Shown here in pieces: positions 40,112 through 48,246 of a stretch of 64,000 nucleotides of DNA. Under the pieces are notes generated by a model. The model worked only from the letters and a program-made list of their open reading frames with translations. It was not told the origin of the DNA and did no database searches. How positions within the stretch are numbered: the first letter of the stretch is position 1; each line of letters starts with the position of its first letter. The DNA comes from Mycobacterium sp. 852013-50091_SCH5140682 (GTDB lineage Bacteria; Actinomycetota; Actinomycetes; Mycobacteriales; Mycobacteriaceae): contig NZ_LZTB01000075.1 in the NCBI RefSeq assembly GCF_001665685.1, positions 62,001 to 126,000 of the forward strand, in the 5' to 3' direction. The position numbers and the translations under genes are program-made.

Positions 40112-42495
40112 GCACTCATTCCCTTCTCGGACTCGCGTTGATCGAGCAGTGCCAGTACGCGTTCGGCGGTGATGGGTAACTGGGTGGGCCGGACACCGAT
40201 GGCGGCTTCGACGGCGCTCGCCAGTGTTGCCGCGGGCGGCCCGATGGGTGGTTCACCGATGCCGCGTGCGTTGAGCGGGCCACGGCCCTCGCCACTTTCG
40301 ACGACGGCGACCTGGATGTCGGGCAGGTCCATCGCCGTGGGGATGAGATAGTCGGCGAACAGCGATGACAGCGGATGGCCCGCGTCGGTGACGCAGTCTT
40401 CGGTCAGCGCATACCCGATGCCCTGGGCGGCGCCGCCGATGATCTGCCCGCGCACCCGGGTCGGGTTGATCGCCCGGCCGACGTCATGGCACGCGGCGTA
40501 CTTGAGCAGCCGCACCTCGCCGGTTTCGAGATCGACCTCGACTTCGGCGGCGTGGGTGCCGAACGTGTAGTCGGGATAGGTGTGGCCCTGGCCCTTCTGC
40601 GGGTCGAATCCGCCTGAGCGGGCGCGCCAGCTGTTGAGCACCGAGGTGTCCACGCGGGCTTCGTTGGCCGCGCGGACCAGCTCGGGCAAACTCAGTCCGG
40701 TGCCACCTGATTCGGTGCGAACCATCCCGTCGACCCACACCAGAGCGTCTTCGGGGACCCCGAGTTCTTTCGCGGCGACGGGCGTCAGCTGGTCGCGCAG
40801 CTTGCGTGCCGCGCGCAGGATCGCATTGCCGGACATGTAGAGCTGACGGGTGGCGTAGGTGCCGCCGGCCGGTGGGGTGAGGGCCGTATCGCCGATGTAA
40901 ACGCTGATGTCCGAGAGTGCCACACCCAGGATCTCCGAGGCGATCTGGCACAGGCTCGCTGCCTGCCCGGCCCCCAGATCGGTGACGCCGCTGCGGATGA
41001 GCAACGTGCCGTCCGCCTGCAGCGTGACCCACGCGGCGGCATGGTCGCGGAACCAGATGGAGCGGCCGTACGGCTGCATGCCACATGCGAAGCCCTGGCC
41101 GACGACCTTGTCAGGACCACTGGGCTGGCTTGGCGCGCCCAGCATGTCGAGCGCGGCGCGGCGGGTTTCCCGAACCGCGACAGCCGTCGTGAGCGGCTCG
41201 CCGCCGGCCAGCAGATCGCCCTTCTCGATGTAGTTGCGGTCCCGGATCTCTTCGCGGCTGAGGCCCAGTTCGGCTGCGAGTGCGTCCATCTGGGACTCGT
41301 ACCCGAGAGTCACCTGCATGGCGCCGAATCCGCGGAACGCGCTCGTGGGAACGTTGTTGGTGAACACGGCTCGAGAGCGGATCCGGACGACGGGAACCTT
41401 GTACGGACCCGGCGACAATGCCGCTCCCGCGAACAGGACTCGGGCGCTCAGGCACGGGTAGGCGCCCGCATCGCCGACGATGTCGGCGTCGACGGCGAGG
41501 ATCTTGCCGTCCTTGGTGGCCGCGGTGCGGTAGTGCATGGTGAACGGGTGGCGTTTGGTGCTCGCCAGGATCGATTCCTGCCGCGACCAGATCATCCGCA
41601 CGGGGCGTCTGGTCCGCCAGACCAGCAGCGCGATGTAGGGCTCGACGGTCATGTCTTCCTTGCCGCCGAAGCCGCCGCCCATGTAGGACGCGATCACGCG
41701 GACCTGGCTCTGCGGCAACCCGAGGATCGTGGCGATCTCGACGGCGTGTTCGATCACCTGGGTCGAGATACGCAGTGTGACAACGTCGTTCTCGATCCAC
41801 CCGACTCCGGCCTCGGTCTCGAGGTAGGCGTGCTCGGCATGCTGGCTGCGGTAGGTGTGGTCGATGACGACATCGGCCTGCTCGAACGCGGCGTCGATGT
41901 CTCCGCGCTCCAGATGCCAGTTGACCAGGACGTTGCCCTCGTCGTGCACGAGCGGTGCGCCGTCGGCCAGCGCGTCCTCCGGGCGGTACACGCCCGGCAA
42001 TGGTTCGTATTCGACCTCGACGAGATCGGCTGCCTCCGCGGCCGTCTCGGGGTCGACGGCGGCCACCACCGCGACGGGTTCACCGACATAGCGCACCCGG
42101 TCGCGCGCGAGCACGGGCTGCTCGACGGTCAGTTCACCCAGACCGCCGCTGGCGTGCTCGATGATCGCGTTGTGCGGCACGTCGGCTGCGGTGAGCACGG
42201 CCACCACACCTTCGAGCCGCTCGGCGGCCGAGGTGTCGATCCGGACGATCTTCGCCGGGGCCATGTCCGAGCGGACGACTTTCCCGTGGATCATCCCGGG
42301 CAGGTTCCAGTCTGCGGCGTACAGCAGGGTGCCGCGGACCTTGTTGACGAAGTCGTGGTGGGCGGGTGACTGCCCAACCACGCGGAAATTGCGTTCGCGC
42401 TCCTCAGGTCCCGAATCCGCGTCCGGATCGAATTCCGCAGGGGCGCTGGGTGGTTCCGTGGTGTCCGGAGTGGTTCCCGGTTCGACGGTCGTCAT
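40108..42495 (-). CDS. Molybdenum-hydroxylase large (MoCo) subunit, xanthine-dehydrogenase family
   Basis: 795 residues. Molybdopterin contacts: YMGGGFGGKEDM near residue 235, AFRGFGAMQ near 375, DLGAGQAASL near 500 (normally GQGxxT), and the catalytic base glutamate in GIGEPPIGPPAAT near 755. The CoxL selenium/copper loop (AYRCAGR) is absent, so it is not CO dehydrogenase; AFRGFG agrees with XDH/aldehyde/acyl-CoA hydroxylating members. It hydroxylates a carbon next to a ring nitrogen or similar with water as oxygen source. ATG 42495 overlaps the small subunit stop (ATGA). The first ~45 residues form a Pro/Thr/Glu-rich extension. Confidence 0.9.
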   Translation of the reverse strand: MTTVEPGTTPDTTEPPSAPAEFDPDADSGPEERERNFRVVGQSPAHHDFVNKVRGTLLYAADWNLPGMIHGKVVRSDMAPAKIVRIDTSAAERLEGVVAVLTAADVPHNAIIEHASGGLGELTVEQPVLARDRVRYVGEPVAVVAAVDPETAAEAADLVEVEYEPLPGVYRPEDALADGAPLVHDEGNVLVNWHLERGDIDAAFEQADVVIDHTYRSQHAEHAYLETEAGVGWIENDVVTLRISTQVIEHAVEIATILGLPQSQVRVIASYMGGGFGGKEDMTVEPYIALLVWRTRRPVRMIWSRQESILASTKRHPFTMHYRTAATKDGKILAVDADIVGDAGAYPCLSARVLFAGAALSPGPYKVPVVRIRSRAVFTNNVPTSAFRGFGAMQVTLGYESQMDALAAELGLSREEIRDRNYIEKGDLLAGGEPLTTAVAVRETRRAALDMLGAPSQPSGPDKVVGQGFACGMQPYGRSIWFRDHAAAWVTLQADGTLLIRSGVTDLGAGQAASLCQIASEILGVALSDISVYIGDTALTPPAGGTYATRQLYMSGNAILRAARKLRDQLTPVAAKELGVPEDALVWVDGMVRTESGGTGLSLPELVRAANEARVDTSVLNSWRARSGGFDPQKGQGHTYPDYTFGTHAAEVEVDLETGEVRLLKYAACHDVGRAINPTRVRGQIIGGAAQGIGYALTEDCVTDAGHPLSSLFADYLIPTAMDLPDIQVAVVESGEGRGPLNARGIGEPPIGPPAATLASAVEAAIGVRPTQLPITAERVLALLDQRESEKGMSA

Positions 42496-42995
42496 CGGGC
42501 ACCTCCCATCTCGGCGTGCGGAGTGGCCGGCGCGTGCAGGTAGTCCTCGACCGCGTCGACGATGGCTTGGTATCCCGTGCAACGACACAGGTTTCCGACC
42601 AGTTCATGGCGGATCTCCTCGCGCGTGGCGGCCGGGTTGCGTTCGGCCAGCGTGGCCGCGGTCAGCAACATCCCGGGTGTGCAGAAGCCGCACTGGGATG
42701 CGCCGCGCTCCAGGAAGCACTTCTGCAGCGGATGCGCGTCCTCCTGGGGATCCGACCAACCGCGCAGCGTGACGATCTCATGACCCTCGGCCTGAACGGC
42801 GTAGATGCAGCAGGCGCTCACGGGGTCGCCGTCCAGCAGAACAGTGCAGGTGCCGCAGACACCTTCGGCGCAGCCGTAGCGGACGTCGGGCATCCCGAGG
42901 TCGTCGTGCAGGACATCGAGCAGGGTGCGATCGTTGCGCACCCACACTTCGTGGTCACGGTCGTTGACGCGAAGCACCACCTGAGTCCGAATCAT
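42492..42995 (-). CDS. Molybdenum-hydroxylase small subunit, two 2Fe-2S clusters
   Basis: 167 residues, standard size. The plant-type cluster motif is YGCAEGVCGTCTVLLDG with its fourth Cys in VSACC; the second, helical cluster motif is QCGFCTPGM near residue 105 and CRCTGYQAIV near 140. These two clusters carry electrons from the molybdenum centre to the FAD subunit. Four-base ATGA overlaps with both neighbours in the order FAD - 2Fe-2S - Mo. Confidence 0.93.
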   Translation of the reverse strand: MIRTQVVLRVNDRDHEVWVRNDRTLLDVLHDDLGMPDVRYGCAEGVCGTCTVLLDGDPVSACCIYAVQAEGHEIVTLRGWSDPQEDAHPLQKCFLERGASQCGFCTPGMLLTAATLAERNPAATREEIRHELVGNLCRCTGYQAIVDAVEDYLHAPATPHAEMGGAR

Positions 42996-43885
42996 GCTGT
43001 GCCCTCCTCGGTGAGAACCTGCTGCAGTAGGCGACGGGTGTGCACGCCGACGAGTCGCCGTCGGTAATCGGCGGTCCCGTGCAGATCGGTGTCCGGGTCG
43101 AGCGACGCGGCGATCGCCTGCGCGCTCTCGCGGATCCGGTCCGGGTTACCCGGGTCGGACAGCGCGGGCGCCAGCAGATCCTGATCGACGAGCACCGGGC
43201 GGACGGCAACACCGCCGAGCACGACGCGGACATCGTCGGCTGCCCGCGCCATGACGGTGACGCTGACTGTCGCGAAATCCGAGTAGCGACGGACGACTTC
43301 GTGGAAGGCCCAACGACCACCGCCCCCGACCGGAATGCGGCCACCGATGACGACTTCGTTGGGTTCCATGGCCGTCGTGAGGTACGTGATGAAGAAGTCC
43401 TCGGCGGGGACGGTGCGAGTTCCGGCCGGGCCCTGCACGATGATCTCGCCGCCCATCGCCATGGTGACGGCAGCGATCTCGCCGGTCGGGTCGGCGTGGG
43501 CGAGGGTCCCTCCGAACGTGCCGCGGTTACGCACCCGCACGTTCCCGACGAACTGGACGGCGTGCGCCAACAGCGGTGCGTGGGTGCGTATCACCTCGGA
43601 CGTGGTCAGCGTCCGGTGGCGCGTGTTGGCGTCGACGACGATGTGCCCGCTCTCCACACGAGGAGCCGCGGCGGGGATGGGGTTGATGTCGATCAGGGCG
43701 GCCGGAGCGGCCAGGCGCAGGTTCAGCATGGGGATCAGGCTTTGCCCGCCGGCGAGTATCTTGGCTTCGCCGTCCCACAATTCGAGGAGTTCGACTGCGT
43801 CGGACCATGTTTCGGCGCGCTGGTATTCGAAGGACGTCGCCGGGGTGGGTCCCACGGGCGTCGGCACGGTCTCCTGCACCGTCAT
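42992..43885 (-). CDS. Molybdenum-hydroxylase medium (FAD) subunit
   Basis: 297 residues of the CoxM/XdhB FAD-binding type. The two FAD pyrophosphate motifs are ILAGGQSLIPMLNLR near residue 42 and NRGTFGGTLAHADPTGEIA near 115; the C-terminal CO_deh_flav_C domain follows. It passes electrons from the Fe-S clusters to NAD, quinone or another acceptor. Overlaps the CoA-transferase B gene and the small subunit gene (ATGA on both sides). Confidence 0.92.
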   Translation of the reverse strand: MTVQETVPTPVGPTPATSFEYQRAETWSDAVELLELWDGEAKILAGGQSLIPMLNLRLAAPAALIDINPIPAAAPRVESGHIVVDANTRHRTLTTSEVIRTHAPLLAHAVQFVGNVRVRNRGTFGGTLAHADPTGEIAAVTMAMGGEIIVQGPAGTRTVPAEDFFITYLTTAMEPNEVVIGGRIPVGGGGRWAFHEVVRRYSDFATVSVTVMARAADDVRVVLGGVAVRPVLVDQDLLAPALSDPGNPDRIRESAQAIAASLDPDTDLHGTADYRRRLVGVHTRRLLQQVLTEEGTA

Positions 43886-44706
43886 GCCATCTCCTCCTCG
43901 CCGCCGACAAGACGGCGCAGCAGGGCGAGCTCTGCGGCGTCCACCGGTGGTAGCACTTCGATCTCATCGTGCACAAGCAACTCGAATGCGGTTGCGGCCC
44001 TTACCTGGTCGAGGGTAACGCCGGCCTGCAGTGCGCGCACCCGCATCCGGTGGGATTCCGGGTGAAAGTCGAGCAAGGCCAGATCGGTGACGACCCATCG
44101 GGGTCCGCCGAACAGCAACCCGCTGTCGCGCCGGCTCGTTCCTCCGGTCAAAAACCCTGGGCTCGTGACGAAGTCGACACGCTCGACGAACCGTCGCGGC
44201 TCGTGCTGTGTCACCACCACCACCTGGTTACACATAGAGGCGATGTCGTTGGCGCCGCCGGGGCCGGGCAGCCGCACCGACGGTTTCGCGGGGTCACCCA
44301 CCACGCTGGTGTTGACGTTGCCGTACTGGTCCACCTGGGCGACGCCGATGACGCCGTAGTCGAAAAACCCGCGCTGGGCCATCAGAAAGATATCGGTTGC
44401 GGTGGTGAGCATTTGAGCACCGACCGCGGCGCGTACCTCATTGGTCGACGCAGGCAGTTCACCGGGCAGCAGTTCGATGCCGATCATGCCGCCTTCCAGG
44501 AGCACCGTCAGCGACGGGGCTTGCCGACGCTTGGCGATCGCAGCGGCCACCAGCGGCTGGCCGATCCCTGCGAACAGCACCTTGCCGTCCTCGAGGAGCC
44601 GACTGGCGGCGATGGTCATGATCTCGTCGGGCTTGGCGTCGCGCACGTGAGGAGCAGAATTGCCAGGGTGCTGGACGCCACGCTCTCGCGTCATGGACTC
44701 GGTCAT
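43882..44706 (-). CDS. CoA-transferase family I, beta subunit
   Basis: 274 residues. Belongs to the two-subunit glutaconate/3-oxoacid/IpdAB class. LFAGIGQPLVAAAIAKR is the first CoA-binding turn, and the glutamate of LLEGGMIG near residue 72 aligns with the catalytic glutamate that carries the CoA thioester in this class; GVAQVDQYGNVNTS near 135 is also family-typical. With the alpha subunit it would transfer CoA from succinyl- or acetyl-CoA to the pathway acid, or, like IpdAB, act as a ring hydrolase. ATG 44706 overlaps the alpha stop. Confidence 0.85.
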   Translation of the reverse strand: MTESMTRERGVQHPGNSAPHVRDAKPDEIMTIAASRLLEDGKVLFAGIGQPLVAAAIAKRRQAPSLTVLLEGGMIGIELLPGELPASTNEVRAAVGAQMLTTATDIFLMAQRGFFDYGVIGVAQVDQYGNVNTSVVGDPAKPSVRLPGPGGANDIASMCNQVVVVTQHEPRRFVERVDFVTSPGFLTGGTSRRDSGLLFGGPRWVVTDLALLDFHPESHRMRVRALQAGVTLDQVRAATAFELLVHDEIEVLPPVDAAELALLRRLVGGEEEMA

Positions 44707-45668
44707 CGGGGGAGCATCTCCTGCGCGGTGCGACGTACGGCTGCCAGCCGGGTGGGATCGATCGAAGCCAGATAGGCGTCGTGGTCGGGGTGGGCGGTGA
44801 GTGCTGCGACGTACGACCGGGCGCCCTCGACGCCTTCGCTCTTCACGGCCTGCATGTACGCGGTGAACTCATCGAGGTCGGCTTCGTAGTGCCCGTAGCA
44901 CTCGTGTGGGTAGGCGCCCATCGGCTGGTGCACGACCGCGTCGACCGCGAATCCCGGGATCACCGTCCGTCCCGGGTCCAGCCGGAGTTGGTCGGTGGTC
45001 ACGATCTCCTCGGCGGTGACGATGACGCGGCAGGCGGCCAGCGCCAGATCGGCGTCCATCAGTTGGTAGCCGTCGATCTGGGCGTTGCCGAGGGGATCGG
45101 CACGTTGCACGTGAAGCAGCGCCACGTCGGGGTTGAGGCTGGGGACGGCGTTGAGCAGCTGACCCGTGTAGGGACAGGTCACCTTCGCCAATCCCAACTG
45201 TGCGTCGATGTCGGAGCCGAGCATGCTCAGCGTGGGAACGTAGGGCACGCCCATGGCTCCGGCCTTGTAGCGCAAGCCGATTCCGAGGTGGCTCCACTCT
45301 TCGAAGACCGGCAGGCCGTCCTCGACCAGTTTCCGCACCACCGGGGCGAGACCCCAGCCGTGCCCGATGCCGACCCAACTGGTCATGATGCGCTCGGCGG
45401 TCCCGGTGGCCAGCATGAGTTCCGCTTCGAAACACGACAGGGGCCGAGTCATCGTCAGCCCGGTGCGGCCCTGGCGCAGGATCTCGATCAGCAGAGCCAT
45501 GGGGGTGCGGGCGTGGTTGGTGCCGCCCACCCCGATCACGGCATCGTTTCCGACCAGCCGCCGTACGGCTTCGGCTGCCGTGGTGAGCTTGTCATCGCTG
45601 TTGCGGTCGTGCCCTTCGAGTTCCCGACGCGCCGCGGCGGCGTCAGGGGTCATCAGCCGGCCGCTCAT
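44703..45668 (-). CDS. CoA-transferase family I, alpha subunit
   Basis: 321 residues. GGTNHARTPMALLIEILRQGRTGLTM near residue 45 and GLRYKAGAMGVPYVPTLSMLGSDI near 135 match the A subunits of glutaconate-type CoA transferases; HVQRADPLGNAQIDG near 190 is the conserved PLGN/DxxGN turn. It pairs with the beta subunit encoded next. Its position between an LLM oxidoreductase and the molybdenum hydroxylase suggests that the pathway passes through a carboxylic acid and its CoA ester. Overlaps the LLM stop (ATGA). Confidence 0.85.
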   Translation of the reverse strand: MSGRLMTPDAAAARRELEGHDRNSDDKLTTAAEAVRRLVGNDAVIGVGGTNHARTPMALLIEILRQGRTGLTMTRPLSCFEAELMLATGTAERIMTSWVGIGHGWGLAPVVRKLVEDGLPVFEEWSHLGIGLRYKAGAMGVPYVPTLSMLGSDIDAQLGLAKVTCPYTGQLLNAVPSLNPDVALLHVQRADPLGNAQIDGYQLMDADLALAACRVIVTAEEIVTTDQLRLDPGRTVIPGFAVDAVVHQPMGAYPHECYGHYEADLDEFTAYMQAVKSEGVEGARSYVAALTAHPDHDAYLASIDPTRLAAVRRTAQEMLPR

Positions 45669-46618
45669 GCCACGCCCACCAAGCTGCCCAGCAATGGGCG
45701 GACCTCCGCGGCGAAGCGTTCCACCTGCTCGGGGTCGTAGGCGTGGGGGACCAGGCAGATCTCCTGCACACCGGCGTCAAGGTGGGCGGCGATCTGCTCG
45801 GCACAGTCCTCGGGGGTTCCGCAGATGGCGCTTTCCGGGGTGGCGTTGCTCCACTCCGGTGTGTCGAAGTAGGACGCCAGCCATGGACCGGTCAGCGCCT
45901 GCGCCTGCTCCCGCGACGAGCCGATGCAGATCGGCAGCTGGTTCAGCGAGTGCAGCTGATCGGGGTCGCGGCCGGCCTCTTCGGCGAATCTCCGTATCTT
46001 CGACCAGGATTCGGTAAAGGCTTCCGCGGTGTAGAAGTAGGTCAGCCAGCCATCGCCAAGGGTCGCAACGCGTTTGAGTACCCGGTCGACGTATCCGCCG
46101 ATGAGAACCTGCGGCCGCGGCTGCGGTAGGGGGAGCATCTTGACGCGCCGAAACGACAGATCGTCCCAGGTGCCGGTCACGTCGTCCTGAGTCCAGAGGT
46201 TCATGCAGATGTCGAGGTTACGCTCGAAGATGCGTCCGCGCCCGTTGAATGGTGTTCCTGTGGCGTCGAATTCGCGTTCGTACCAGCCTGCCGCCACTCC
46301 GAGGCGCAGCCGCCCGTTCGAGATCGACTGAATGGTCGCGGCGGTCTTGGCCAGCAGCGCGGGGTCACGGATCGGCAGAACCAGCACCCCGGTCCCGAGT
46401 TCGATGGTGCTGGTGTGGCTGGCCAGCACCGCGAGCGTGGTGAGCACTTCCAGCTGGGGGAAGGGCTGCCGACTGCCGAGGAACAGGTGATCCCACGCCC
46501 ACAACGAGGAGAAGCCGAGCTCTTCGGCGCGACGGGCGGTGCTGAGCAACTCGTCGATCCGAGGTGTCTTCTGAGCTGAGGTGAAATTCTCCACGGCTAA
46601 CCCGAAAGTTGCGGGCAT
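45665..46618 (-). CDS. LLM-class (luciferase-like) oxidoreductase, probably F420-dependent
   Basis: 317 residues, TIM-barrel luciferase-like family. ELGTGVLVLPIRDPALLAKTAATIQSISNGRLRLGVAAGWYEREFDATG is a textbook LLM core (residues 75-125), preceded by SLWAWDHLF and followed by VLIGGYVDRVLKRVATLGDGWL. The pattern is that of the F420-dependent actinobacterial group (TIGR03619-like), not of the FMN two-component group, and npdG nearby supports this, though an FMN enzyme cannot be excluded. First gene of the eight-gene operon; ATG 46618. Confidence 0.82.
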   Translation of the reverse strand: MPATFGLAVENFTSAQKTPRIDELLSTARRAEELGFSSLWAWDHLFLGSRQPFPQLEVLTTLAVLASHTSTIELGTGVLVLPIRDPALLAKTAATIQSISNGRLRLGVAAGWYEREFDATGTPFNGRGRIFERNLDICMNLWTQDDVTGTWDDLSFRRVKMLPLPQPRPQVLIGGYVDRVLKRVATLGDGWLTYFYTAEAFTESWSKIRRFAEEAGRDPDQLHSLNQLPICIGSSREQAQALTGPWLASYFDTPEWSNATPESAICGTPEDCAEQIAAHLDAGVQEICLVPHAYDPEQVERFAAEVRPLLGSLVGVA

Positions 46619-46632
46619 GGCGGCCGTCCTCT

Positions 46633-46656
46633 CTGTTACGTCGCAGCTGTTACGTC
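46633..46656. promoter_or_regulatory. 10-bp direct repeats before the LLM operon
   Basis: CTGTTACGTC occurs at 46633-46642 and again at 46647-46656, a 14-bp period, 15-38 bases upstream of the LLM start. The 46619-46738 gap between pxpC and the LLM gene contains no ORF. Probable activator or repressor half-sites, perhaps for PucR. Confidence 0.45.
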
Positions 46657-46738
46657 TGAGGCCTGGTGAGGCGTCACGTTATGCCACGCCGCCGCGCCCT
46701 TCTATGGCAGCGCTAGCCAACTCACCGGCTGCTGTTTG

Positions 46739-47620
46739 TCACTGCTTGCCATTCAGCTCCGGGCGGCGGACCGCGAAGCGGATGCGGGTGCCCGGCACAG
46801 CCTGGGCGGCCGCGTTTACCGCCGCCCCGGGTACGACGCCGATGACGGGATAACCGCCGGTCACCGGCCGGTCGGCCAGGAACAGCGTCGGACGTCCCCT
46901 CGTCGGCACTTGCAGCGCGCCCAGCACCACGCCCTCGCTGGCGAGCTCCCCGCTGCGCCTGCGGGGGAGCTCCGGCCCGTCCAGGCGGATGCCGACGCGG
47001 TCCGCGTCGGCGGTGACGGTGAACTCGTGGCGGCTCAGCCGGTCCAGTGCCTCGTCGGTGAACCAGTCATCGCGCGGGCCCAGCGTCAGCGGTAAGGTCA
47101 TGGTGCTGTGCCGCGGTTCGGCCATCGGCGCGAAATCCGTTGCAGGCCAGTCTGTTTTGAGCCCGCCGACGCCCAGCACGTCCCCCGCTCGCAGCGGCGG
47201 GGTGCCCAGCTGCGCCATGGTGTCCCATGACATCGACCCGAGTACGCACTCGCCGAGCACACCGCCTCGCACCGCGACGTAGCTGCGGAGTCCGGCAGTG
47301 GGCACGCCGAGCGTGATGCGGTCTCCGGCGCCCACCGGAAACGCGGTGTTGAGGCCCGGCGAGCGGCCGCGGCAGGACACGGGCACCGACGCACCCGTCA
47401 CAGCGATCAGCGCGGGAGCGTCGACGCTGAATGCCATGCGGCCCAACGTGACTTCGATGCACGGCGCACCGGATCGATTGCCGACGAGACGGTTCGCCAG
47501 GTCGTAGGACGCCCGGTCGGCCGCGCCGGACTGCCCGACGCCGAGGTGACCCAACCCGCGCCTGCCGCGATCCTGCAGCAGCGCAAGCACTCCGACCGAC
47601 TCGACGGTGAGGTGCTTCAT
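46739..47620 (-). CDS. pxpC: 5-oxoprolinase subunit C (KipA family)
   Basis: 293 residues. The N-terminus (LTVESVGVLALLQDRGRRGLGHLGVGQSGAADRASYDLANRLVGN) is the KipA/biotin-dependent-carboxylase-like signature, and RPTLFLADRPVTGGYPVIGVV near 255 is the equally typical C-terminal motif. PxpA, B and C together hydrolyse 5-oxoproline (pyroglutamate) to glutamate with ATP, removing a toxic by-product. It overlaps pxpB by four bases. Confidence 0.9.
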   Translation of the reverse strand: MKHLTVESVGVLALLQDRGRRGLGHLGVGQSGAADRASYDLANRLVGNRSGAPCIEVTLGRMAFSVDAPALIAVTGASVPVSCRGRSPGLNTAFPVGAGDRITLGVPTAGLRSYVAVRGGVLGECVLGSMSWDTMAQLGTPPLRAGDVLGVGGLKTDWPATDFAPMAEPRHSTMTLPLTLGPRDDWFTDEALDRLSRHEFTVTADADRVGIRLDGPELPRRRSGELASEGVVLGALQVPTRGRPTLFLADRPVTGGYPVIGVVPGAAVNAAAQAVPGTRIRFAVRRPELNGKQ

Positions 47621-48246
47621 CGGCCCACGTCACGGAATTGCACGACCGCACCCGGGCGCAACACCGCAGGCGGATCGGCCGAGGAATCCCATAACACCGC
47701 ATCGGTGTGACCCAACAGTTGCCAACCGCCGGGGGAGACGCGCGGGTAGACCGACGAGAACTGGCCCGCGATGGCGACCGCGCCGGCAGGCACCCGGATG
47801 CGGGATTCGTCGCGCCGCGGTACCTGCAACCGGGGGTCACCACCGGTCAGGTACGAGAAGCCGGGAGCGAATCCGCAGAACGCGACCCGCCACGGCGTGC
47901 CGGTGTGGGCGGCCACCACCTCGGTCACCGTCAACCCGGTCAGCCGCGCCACATCGGCGAGATCCGCACCGTCGTAACGCACATCGATGATGTGGTGCTC
48001 CTCGTCAAGGACGCCATCGGTGTCCGGCGCGAGCCTCTCTAGAGCACTGCGCAGCGGCGCTGCGCTCGTCACCTCCGGATCCACGGTGACCAACAGGGTC
48101 GTCAGGCCCGGAACCACCTCCTGCACGCCGGGCAGGTCGGCTTGCCGGACGGCCGCCGCCCAGCGGTGCACCGATCGGTTGTCGCCGACGTCGAGCAGCC
48201 ACGCGTTCTCGCCGCAGGCCCTCACGGGCACCGGATCGACCGTCAC
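47617..48246 (-). CDS. pxpB: 5-oxoprolinase subunit B (KipI family)
   Basis: 209 residues. The KipI motif appears as AFCGFAPGFSYLTGGDPRLQVPRRDESRIRVPAGAVAIAGQFSSVYPRVSPGGWQLLGHT, near residues 120-180, which is diagnostic of the cyclophilin-like allophanate hydrolase subunit 1 fold. Works with PxpC and PxpA. Overlaps both neighbours, so all three are translated together. Confidence 0.92.
   Translation of the reverse strand: MTVDPVPVRACGENAWLLDVGDNRSVHRWAAAVRQADLPGVQEVVPGLTTLLVTVDPEVTSAAPLRSALERLAPDTDGVLDEEHHIIDVRYDGADLADVARLTGLTVTEVVAAHTGTPWRVAFCGFAPGFSYLTGGDPRLQVPRRDESRIRVPAGAVAIAGQFSSVYPRVSPGGWQLLGHTDAVLWDSSADPPAVLRPGAVVQFRDVGR

Noticed and set aside
41041..42369. 442-codon frame antisense to the Mo-hydroxylase large subunit
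   Set aside because: No recognisable motif; complement of a gene with complete MoCo motifs.
40108..43885. Aerobic CO dehydrogenase (coxMSL)
   Set aside because: CoxG and XdhC/CoxI are shared with cox clusters, but the large subunit lacks the AYRCAGR copper/selenium loop and has AFRGFG instead.
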